11,401 nt of DNA from Desulfovibrionaceae bacterium (lineage in GTDB: Bacteria > Pseudomonadota > Gammaproteobacteria > Burkholderiales > Burkholderiaceae_C). The notes under the pieces were generated by a model that saw only the letters and a list, made by a program, of their open reading frames with translations, was not told the origin of the DNA and ran no database searches. The translations under genes were made by a program, and so were the position numbers. Positions 5,019 to 11,401 of this stretch are shown here, in pieces. The stretch is from assembly GCA_009778355.1 (NCBI GenBank), contig WRJY01000288.1, positions 1-11,401 of the forward strand, given 5' to 3'. Numbering within the stretch: the first letter of the stretch is position 1; the number at the start of each line of letters is the position of its first letter.

Positions 5019-7145
5019 TTGCCCATATCCCCTGCCCCCGCCGACCGGCCCGCGACCGCACCCCTGCCGGCGCTGCTTGACCGTGACCAGAGCATCCTGG
5101 CCTTCAACGAGCGCGTGTTCGACTGCGCGTTGCGCCCCGACGCGCCGCTCGTCGAACGCCTGCGCTATTTGTGCATCGTGTCGAGCAATCTCGACGAGTT
5201 CTTTGAGATTCGCGTCGAGCCGCACCTGGCGGCCCATGCCACCGGCGAGTTCAAGGGACAGCACACCGCAAAGACCTATGAGGCGCTCTCGGCGGTCGCC
5301 CATGCGCTGGTCGCGCGCCAGTATGCGCTCTACAACGACGAGTTGATGCCGGCCTTCGCGCGCGAAGGCATCCGGGTCATCTCGCATGGCGAGCGCAATG
5401 GGGCGCAGCGCAAATGGGTGCAAGAGTATTTCGAGCGCGAAGTCAAGCCGCTGATGGTGCCGGTCGGGCTTGATCCGGCGCACCCTTTCCCGCAAGTCGC
5501 CAACAAGTCGCTGAACTTCATCGTGTGGCTGTCGGGCGTGGATGCCTTTGAGCGCGAAAACCCGATCTCCATCGTCAAGGTGCCGCGCGTGCTCCCGCGC
5601 CTGATAAAGCTGCCCGCCGGAATTTCCGGCGGGCAGACGGTGTTCGTGGCCTTGTCGAGCATCGTGCGCGCGCATTTGGCCAGCCTGTTTCCGGGACGGC
5701 AAGTGCATGAGTTTTCGCAATTTCGCGTCACGCGCCATGCCGATCTGGCCGTTGACGAAGAGGACGTGAAAGACCTGCGAAGCGCCCTGCGCCAGGGCCT
5801 GGAGCGCCGCCCCTACGGACAAGCGGTGCGGCTGGAAGTCTCATCCAACTGCGCCCACTCGCTGGCCGACTTCCTGCTGGCGCAATTCAAATTGCCGCCG
5901 CAGGCGCTGTACCGGGTGCATGGGCCAGTGAATCTGACGCGCTTCATGCAACTGGCCGACCTGATCGACGCGCCCCGCCTGCGCTTTCCGGCCTACCACG
6001 CCTCCTACCCCGCCGCCTTGGCGCCAGGGCAGTCTTTTTTCGAGCGCCTGCGCAAAGGCGACGTGCTGATCCACCAGCCTTTCGAGCGCTTCGATGCCGT
6101 ACTCGACTTTCTGCGCGAAGCCGTGCTCGACCCGCGGGTGCTGGCGATCAAGCAGACCATCTACCGTACCAGCCCCGATTCTGAACTGATAGATCTGCTG
6201 CGCGAGGCCGTGCGCCGCGGAAAGGAAGTGACCGTGGTGGTCGAACTCAAGGCGCGCTTCGACGAAGAAGCCAACATCAACTGGTCCGAAGCGCTCGAAT
6301 CCATCGGCGCGCAAGTGCTCTATGGCGTGGTCGGACTCAAAACGCACGCCAAGATGCTGTTGGTCACGCGCCGCGAAGGCAAGCAACCCTTGCGCCGCTA
6401 CGGGCACCTGTCCACCGGCAACTACAACCCCCGCACCGCCCGCCTGTACACCGACATCAGCCACCTGACGGCCAACCCCGAACTCACCGCCGACATGGAG
6501 GCGGTGTTCGTCCACCTCGCCGGCCAAAGCCGCCTGCCCCCGCTGCGCCACATGCGGGTCGCGCCCTTTGACCTGCATCGTGAACTGCTCACGCGCATCG
6601 ACGCGCTCGGCGCCACCGCCGCCGCGGGCGCGTCCGCGCGCATCATCGCCAAGATGAATGCCCTCACCGACGAGCGGCTGATCGCCGCCCTGATTCAGGC
6701 CGGCCAGCGCGGCGTGAAAATCGACCTCATCGTGCGCGGCGCCTGCATGCTTGCCGCGCAAGCGCCCGGCGTCACCGGCAACATCCGGGTACGCTCCATC
6801 GTTGGCCGCTTTCTGGAACATTCGCGCGTCTTTTATTTCCGCGCCGGCGACAACGAATCGTTGTACCTGTCCAGCGCCGACTGGATGAGCCGCAACATGC
6901 TGGGCCGCATCGAAGTCATCTGGCCGGTACTCGATCCCGCCCTGCGCCAGCGCCTGATCGACGAATGTCTGGTCGCCTGCCTGCACGACCGGCGCAACGC
7001 CTGGGCGCTCGAGGCCGACGGCCAATACCGCCGCGTCGGCCACTGCGCCAGCAAAAACGCGCCGCCCGATCCCGCCACGCCCGCGCACGGCGCGCAACAG
7101 GCGCTGATGGAACGCTACGCCGCGCGCTCCCGGCCAACCGGCTAA
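5019..7145 (+). CDS. ppk: Polyphosphate kinase 1 (PPK1)
   Basis: About 708 residues (E. coli 688). Reversibly polymerises the gamma-phosphate of ATP into polyphosphate through a phosphohistidine intermediate; peripheral to the membrane. Seen: the N-domain starting at LLDRDQSILAFNERVFD, the block ERLRYLCIVSSNLDEFFEIR, and a head domain up to about residue 330. Next come the first PLD-like catalytic domain, with IKQTIYRTSPDSELIDLL and the autophosphorylated histidine in THAKM (His443 by this numbering), and RYGHLSTGNYNPRTARLYTD (split by domain packing). The second catalytic histidine is in FLEHSRVFYF (His601). Both are present, so the enzyme looks intact. The start is uncertain. There is no ATG near the family N-terminus; TTG 5019 fits best, and the frame is open upstream through TTG 4914 and ATG 4866. 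Neither TTG has a good Shine–Dalgarno. Followed after 26 bp by sixA; no ppx is adjacent. Confidence 0.96.
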   Translation: MPISPAPADRPATAPLPALLDRDQSILAFNERVFDCALRPDAPLVERLRYLCIVSSNLDEFFEIRVEPHLAAHATGEFKGQHTAKTYEALSAVAHALVARQYALYNDELMPAFAREGIRVISHGERNGAQRKWVQEYFEREVKPLMVPVGLDPAHPFPQVANKSLNFIVWLSGVDAFERENPISIVKVPRVLPRLIKLPAGISGGQTVFVALSSIVRAHLASLFPGRQVHEFSQFRVTRHADLAVDEEDVKDLRSALRQGLERRPYGQAVRLEVSSNCAHSLADFLLAQFKLPPQALYRVHGPVNLTRFMQLADLIDAPRLRFPAYHASYPAALAPGQSFFERLRKGDVLIHQPFERFDAVLDFLREAVLDPRVLAIKQTIYRTSPDSELIDLLREAVRRGKEVTVVVELKARFDEEANINWSEALESIGAQVLYGVVGLKTHAKMLLVTRREGKQPLRRYGHLSTGNYNPRTARLYTDISHLTANPELTADMEAVFVHLAGQSRLPPLRHMRVAPFDLHRELLTRIDALGATAAAGASARIIAKMNALTDERLIAALIQAGQRGVKIDLIVRGACMLAAQAPGVTGNIRVRSIVGRFLEHSRVFYFRAGDNESLYLSSADWMSRNMLGRIEVIWPVLDPALRQRLIDECLVACLHDRRNAWALEADGQYRRVGHCASKNAPPDPATPAHGAQQALMERYAARSRPTG

Positions 7146-7171
7146 CCCCTCATCACTCAAAGGACAACCCC

Positions 7172-7633
7172 ATGGACCTCATCCTCTGGCGCCACGCCGA
7201 AGCCCAAGAATGGAACGAAGGCGACGACGACATGGCGCGCGCCCTCACCGCGCGCGGCTACAAACAGGCCAAACACATCGCCGCCTGGCTCAACCGGCAA
7301 CTGCCCGAAGGCGCGCGCGTGCTGTGCAGCCCCGCGCGCCGCTGCGAGCAAACCGCACTGGCCCTGGAGCGCAAATACAAACTGCGCAAGGAACTCGCTC
7401 CCGGCGCCACGGCCGACGCCCTGCTCGCCGCCGCCGATTGGCCGGACGGCAAGTCGGCCGTGGTGCTGGTCGGGCACCAGCCCGCGCTCGGTCAAGTCAT
7501 CGCCCAGCTCGCCGGCATGACCCAGCCTTCATGCACGCTGCGCAAGGGCGCGCTGTGGTGGCTTCGCACCCGCGAACGCGATGGCCAAACGCAAACCCAG
7601 GTACTCACCGTGCAATCGCCGGATATGCTTTGA
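7172..7633 (+). CDS. sixA: Phosphohistidine phosphatase SixA family (histidine phosphatase superfamily)
   Basis: 153 residues, the usual SixA length. Removes phosphate from phosphohistidine in phosphorelay or phosphotransfer proteins (ArcB HPt domain, NPr in E. coli). Seen: the N-terminal catalytic RHAE (Arg7–His8–Ala9–Glu10), the second-shell motif SPARRCEQTA (53–62) with its conserved Arg, and the distal catalytic histidine in VGHQP (His102). ATG 7172 is supported by AAGGA (7160–7164) 7 bases upstream. The 26-bp gap after ppk suggests one transcript. Pairing with PPK1, itself a phosphohistidine enzyme, is suggestive, but whether SixA acts on PPK or polyphosphate is not known from sequence. 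Confidence 0.92.
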   Translation: MDLILWRHAEAQEWNEGDDDMARALTARGYKQAKHIAAWLNRQLPEGARVLCSPARRCEQTALALERKYKLRKELAPGATADALLAAADWPDGKSAVVLVGHQPALGQVIAQLAGMTQPSCTLRKGALWWLRTRERDGQTQTQVLTVQSPDML

Positions 7634-7819
7634 TTGCGCAAGGAGTCAGGGCGCCGTAATTGAACAGGCTCAAAGAAGCAGCGTCATCACCGTGGTTTCC
7701 TTGGCGAAGTAAACCCGGCGAGATGCATTGCTGGGCGCTGGCGCGCGAACGGCCCGCCGCGTGGCGCCGCGCCGAGTTGCGATAGCATCGTTCGCGCGGC
7801 CTGGCCAAAGGCATCGACT
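7634..7819. other. Intergenic region before the IclR gene
   Basis: 186 bp with no gene I can support. A minus-strand reading ends in a protein-like tail at about 7670–7730, but it belongs to a frame running antisense through the whole IclR–ligase unit and has no start or ribosome site of its own. The region must hold the sixA transcript end and the IclR promoter. I see no hairpin with a T-tract and no clear −35/−10 pair; TAGCAT near 7783 is a weak −10 candidate. Confidence 0.4.
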
Positions 7820-8614
7820 GTGGCGGCGCGGGCCGTGGAGAACACGGCAGTGGAGCAATCGGTCATCAAGACGGCGGGGCGCGTATTCCAGGTGCTGGAA
7901 TACCTGCGGGAAATGCGGCGGCCCGTGACGGTGCGCGAAATCTCGCAGCGGCTGGGCTATCCGCTGTCGAGCGCACAGGCGCTGCTCAAGAGCATGGCCG
8001 CGCTGGGTTATCTGCGCTACGACTCCTCGCTGCGCGCCTTCTTGGCCACGCCGCGCCTGGCCTCCATCGGCGACTGGGTGATGGACTCGATGTTCCAGGG
8101 CGGCCAACCGATGACGGCGCTCGGCGACATCGCGCGCGAAACCGGCTTCACTGCGATCCTGGCGGTCGAAAACGACATTTACTCGCAGTACGTTCATGTC
8201 ATCTTCGGCAGCCGCGCCATCCAGTTCAATGTCCAGCCGGGAACGCGACGGCTGCTGTGCATGTCGGGAACCGGCTGGGCGCTGCTGGCCGCCGGCGGTG
8301 ACGAACACCTGGCCCGCATCATCCACCGCTCCAACACCCGCCTGAAACCCGGCGGGCAGAGCGTCGATGCCGGCTACATACAGGCGCGCGTACGCGAATC
8401 GCGCGAGAGGGGCTATGCGTTCTCGCGCGGGGTGGTCACCGAGGGCATCGGCATCGTTGCCCTGGGGTCGGCGTCGAACGCCTTTGGCACGCGCCTTGCC
8501 ATCGGCGTGGGCGGACTGGCCGGTCAACTCGAACGCGCCGTGGACGCCGTGGTGCCAGTGATGCGTGCGCGTCTGTTGGACGCCGCCCCAAACGCGCCAG
8601 CGGCTTCCATGTAG
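7820..8614 (+). CDS. IclR-family transcriptional regulator
   Basis: 264 residues. Seen: the N-terminal winged helix-turn-helix at about 14–70, with IKTAGRVFQVLEYLREMRRP, VTVREISQRLGYPLSSAQAL (recognition region) and SMAALGYLRYDSS (wing). The linker ATPRLASIGDWV is followed by the effector-binding domain at about 90–250, with GTRRLLCMSGTGWALLAAG, RVRESRERGYAFSRGVVTEG and IVALGSA, the blocks expected for the IclR C-terminal fold. GTG 7820 is preceded by AAAGG at 7806–7810. GTG 7835 and GTG 7850 are also in frame and would still keep the HTH, so the exact start is uncertain. It lies 48 bp upstream of the acyl-CoA ligase on the same strand, and IclR proteins commonly control the adjacent catabolic gene. 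The ligand is probably an acid or its CoA ester (inference). Confidence 0.92.
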   Translation: MAARAVENTAVEQSVIKTAGRVFQVLEYLREMRRPVTVREISQRLGYPLSSAQALLKSMAALGYLRYDSSLRAFLATPRLASIGDWVMDSMFQGGQPMTALGDIARETGFTAILAVENDIYSQYVHVIFGSRAIQFNVQPGTRRLLCMSGTGWALLAAGGDEHLARIIHRSNTRLKPGGQSVDAGYIQARVRESRERGYAFSRGVVTEGIGIVALGSASNAFGTRLAIGVGGLAGQLERAVDAVVPVMRARLLDAAPNAPAASM

Positions 8615-8650
8615 TATTTGCGCTCTTTTCGTTTGCAACCATCTGACAAA

Positions 8651-8656
8651 GAGGAG
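8651..8656 (+). promoter_or_regulatory. Shine–Dalgarno that fixes the ligase start
   Basis: GAGGAG (8651–8656) stands 6 bases before ATG 8663. The reading frame is open further upstream to a TTG at 8618, so this site is the reason for choosing ATG 8663. The resulting N-terminus (MLGLMQNHPLLISALIDFA) also matches the family. Confidence 0.8.
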
Positions 8657-8662
8657 CACCCC

Positions 8663-10288
<1,626 letters not shown>

Positions 10289-10307
10289 TGTGTACTCTTT
10301 CCCCTGC

Positions 10308-10468
10308 TTGAGGTTCGCTCCTTCCCCCGCTGGAGAATCCATTTTTTTCCTCCCCCGCTGGGAATCTCTTTTTTCCTTCCCTCGCTGGGGAATTTCTTTT
10401 TTTCCCTTCCCTCGTTGGGGAATCTTTCTTTCTCCCTCCCCCGCTGGGGGAGGGCTGGGGTGGGGGCC
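10308..10468 (+). repeat. Degenerate tandem array of terminator-like units ending in a REP-like hairpin
   Basis: Just behind the ligase stop lie four degenerate units of 26–30 bp (starting 10322, 10351, 10377, 10407) plus a more decayed one at about 10308. Each has a CCC[CT]CG[CT]TGG core followed by GA-rich bases and a T-rich tract. Units 3 and 4 fold as perfect TTCCC/GGGAA 5-bp hairpins (10377–10392; 10407–10422), each followed by 10 or so mostly T bases. Unit 2 can form TCCC/GGGA. The array ends in CCCTCCCCC-GCT-GGGGGAGGG (10434–10454), a perfect 9-bp stem, then TGGGGTGGGGGCC, a motif I recall as widespread between genes in Burkholderiales. The plus strand is almost pure pyrimidine for about 130 bases. 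It probably serves as the ligase terminator; the expansion itself is unusual. Confidence 0.8.
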
Positions 10469-10525
10469 AGCGGCGCATCCAGTGGTAACGCCGTGGCCTC
10501 CATCCCAATCAGCGAGCAGCCGCAG

Positions 10526-10539
10526 CCCCCAGAAGGGGG
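10526..10539. repeat. Small C5/G5 hairpin (REP-like)
   Basis: CCCCC (10526–10530) AGAA GGGGG (10535–10539) is a perfect 5-bp stem with a tetraloop, set in CAGCCG…GGCGCC context. It lies between the tandem array and the stop of the convergent HTH–Sel1 gene. It could be a second dispersed-repeat type or part of a convergent terminator; there is no T-tract on either side. Confidence 0.4.
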
Positions 10540-10587
10540 AAGGCGCCAAACACACCGATCCCTTTTGCGACAGCCTCCCGCAGGGCG

Positions 10588-11103
10588 TCAAACACGCCCC
10601 TCACTTTTTTCCTCCAACCCCTGAAACAACCGCCCCATCTGCTCGCGCGCGATCGGGTGGCCCAGCGCGGCGGCCCTGGCCAGCCACATCACGGCCAGGT
10701 GGCTGTCCTGGCCGTCCTGCGGCATGGCGCCCTCCTCGCCGCCCGGGGCATGGGCCATTGCCAGCCACTGCATGGCCTCGGCGTTGCCTTGCGCGGCGGC
10801 TTCGCCCAGCCAGTACAGCGCCGCCTTGGCCGCGCCCGCTACGTAAAACAGCGCACCCATGTCGGCCTGGGCCTCGGCATCGCCCGCGTCGGCGCGCAGC
10901 AGCGCCTCGATGTCGTCTTTGCCCAGCGCCACGCCGGTCAGGCGCAGTACATCGTCCAGCGCCAGCATCACGCGGTTGCGCGCGTCCTTGCCGCCGCTGC
11001 CCACCTGGCCGCCGTCCATGCGCCGCCACAGCGTGCTGCGGCTCAGGCCGGTGACGGCAATGGCGGCCTCCAGGCTCAGGGTGCGCGGGGCGAGGTGGTC
11101 CAT
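10588..11103 (-). CDS. HTH–Sel1-like repeat protein of unknown function
   Basis: 171 residues. Seen: an N-terminal helix-turn-helix-like segment, LSLEAAIAVTGLSRSTLWRRMDGG (9–32, in two helices), followed by a VMLALDDVLRLTG segment as in AlpA/excisionase-type or MerR-type DNA-binding folds. After a link at about 60–71 come two or so Sel1-like helical repeats. AGDAEAQADMGALFYVAG and AALYWLGEAAAQGNAEAMQWLA are the first; HLAVMWLARAAALGHPIAREQMGRLF is the second. The insert HAPGGEEGAMPQDGQ separates them. Start ATG 11103 and stop TGA 10588 are clear; the ribosome site is weak. Codon use and the A..W...AA..G spacing make it a real gene rather than a shadow. Sel1 repeats normally bind proteins, so a regulator with a protein-sensing tail is possible, but I do not assign a function. 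It is convergent with the ligase. Confidence 0.8.
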   Translation of the reverse strand: MDHLAPRTLSLEAAIAVTGLSRSTLWRRMDGGQVGSGGKDARNRVMLALDDVLRLTGVALGKDDIEALLRADAGDAEAQADMGALFYVAGAAKAALYWLGEAAAQGNAEAMQWLAMAHAPGGEEGAMPQDGQDSHLAVMWLARAAALGHPIAREQMGRLFQGLEEKSEGRV

Positions 11104-11109
11104 GTCCGC

Positions 11110-11261
11110 AATTTTATGGCGGCACTGGCGGCTGACACGCCAAACCGCGTCTCAAACGCCGCCTGAAGCAGCGGTAAACGTTCCATCGCCATTCGGCTCG
11201 CACCGGCCTCCCTACGGAAACAAGCCAGGAACCCGCTGGCTCACCAGGAGGGCAGTCGCCC
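11110..11261 (+). promoter_or_regulatory. Candidate divergent cobalamin-riboswitch-like leader
   Basis: Three stretches in the right order recall the cobalamin riboswitch. CTGACACGCCAAACCGCGTCTCAAACGC (11132–11159, read in parts) resembles the GACACGGGAA…CCGGTG…AAACCGG core and can form GCG/CGC. CTGAAGCAGCGGTAAACG (11163–11180) resembles CTG…GCAGCGGTAA. AGCCAGGAACCCGC (11223–11236) resembles the B12 box AGCCAGGAGACCGGC, one base short. It is followed by AGGAGGG (11246–11252) and ATG 11262, and GGGC/GCCC (11250–11253, 11258–11261) could hide that ribosome site. Departures: GGGAA is GCCAA, and the B12 box has a deletion. The target gene would lie right of the window. Confidence 0.35.
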
Positions 11262-11327
11262 ATGGAAATTTCAGCGCCGGAGTGGGCGCTTGACCTGCTC
11301 CCCTCCCCCGCTCGCGGGAGAGTCTGA
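11262..11327 (+). other. 21-codon ORF behind a strong Shine–Dalgarno; leader peptide or broken gene start
   Basis: ATG 11262 follows AGGAGGG (11246–11252) at a 9-base spacing, the best ribosome site in the right part of the window. The frame gives MEISAPEWALDLLPSPARGRV and then TGA (11325–11327). Its last residues (PSPARGRV) come from the dispersed repeat at 11299–11322, so either the repeat interrupts a former gene start or the ORF is a short leader or accidental. No similarity recognised. Confidence 0.2.
11299..11322. repeat. REP-like repeat copy (CCCGC/GCGGG hairpin)
   Basis: CCCGC (11307–11311) TC GCGGG (11314–11318) sits in a CTCCCCTCCCCCGCTCGCGGGAGAG-type context. It shares the C-rich arm CTCCCC…CGCT with the hairpin at 10434–10454, so it is probably a relative of the same dispersed repeat. 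Confidence 0.55.
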
Positions 11328-11371
11328 TGCAGCGCCGCGCTGCCGGCTTGCGCCCCGGAACCATAAAAATT

Positions 11372-11401
11372 GTCCGTAGGGGCGGGCCTTGTGCCCGCCC
11401 G
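11372..11401. repeat. Dispersed GGGCGGGC/GCCCGCCC palindrome, cut by the window edge
   Basis: GTCCGTA is followed by a perfect 8-bp inverted repeat, GGGCGGGC (11380–11387) and GCCCGCCC (11393–11400), with loop CTTGT. The core GTAGGGGCGGGCCTTGTGCC is a motif I recall as a multi-copy intergenic repeat in several unrelated bacterial genomes. It runs off the window, so its full length and any T-tract after it are unseen. Confidence 0.6.

Noticed and set aside
4149..5822. A 557-codon minus-strand frame spanning ppk, the intergenic region and the MFS gene
   Set aside because: It crosses two real genes in wrong frames; the part over the MFS gene is just its alternative frame with Arg/Ala/Gly-rich sequence.
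5841..7160. A 439-codon minus-strand frame opposite ppk
   Set aside because: Antisense to the conserved catalytic half of PPK1, with no domain or initiation signal.
10308..10468. A CRISPR array at the tandem repeats
   Set aside because: Units follow each other directly with no unique spacers and are degenerate; no cas genes are present.

Overview
The window is GC-rich and gene-dense. Protein sequence and gene order suggest a betaproteobacterium of the order Burkholderiales, probably family Comamonadaceae. This rests on the DUF971–ubiE–Tim44-like gene order, the PRK07008-type acyl-CoA ligase and the intergenic repeat types, all judged from memory; no search was run. It reads as ordinary chromosome, with one small toxin–antitoxin insertion and several interesting intergenic stretches.

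Left part (1–1578, minus strand): a ubiquinone-related cluster is transcribed leftwards: DUF971 protein, then ubiE, then a secreted Tim44-like protein cut by the window edge. Divergently, an AI-2E/PerM-family membrane protein (1635–2747, plus) starts from a 56-bp shared intergenic region.

Middle part (2748–7633): a DinJ/YafQ-type toxin–antitoxin pair (minus, palindrome in front) is followed by a DHA2-type MFS exporter (minus). The exporter is divergent from polyphosphate kinase ppk, and a weak Pho-box-like direct repeat lies between them. A SixA-type phosphohistidine phosphatase follows ppk after 25 bp, so polyphosphate synthesis and phosphohistidine turnover are probably co-transcribed.

Right part (7820–11401): an IclR-family regulator and a fatty-acid/methylthiopropionate-type acyl-CoA ligase form a likely two-gene unit (plus). 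Behind the ligase lies a pyrimidine-rich tandem array in which several units look like a small terminator hairpin plus T-tract. It ends in a perfect 9-bp-stem REP-like hairpin. A convergent minus-strand gene encodes an unusual short protein with an N-terminal helix-turn-helix and Sel1-like repeats. The last 300 bases carry no convincing gene. They hold a divergent cobalamin-riboswitch-like sequence on the plus strand, a strong Shine–Dalgarno with a 21-codon ORF, and two dispersed-repeat palindromes.

I found no CRISPR array, tRNA, rRNA, IS element or phage gene. The best candidates for follow-up are the terminator-like tandem array, the riboswitch-like leader at the right edge, the HTH–Sel1 fusion and the non-ATG, possibly Pho-controlled start of ppk.
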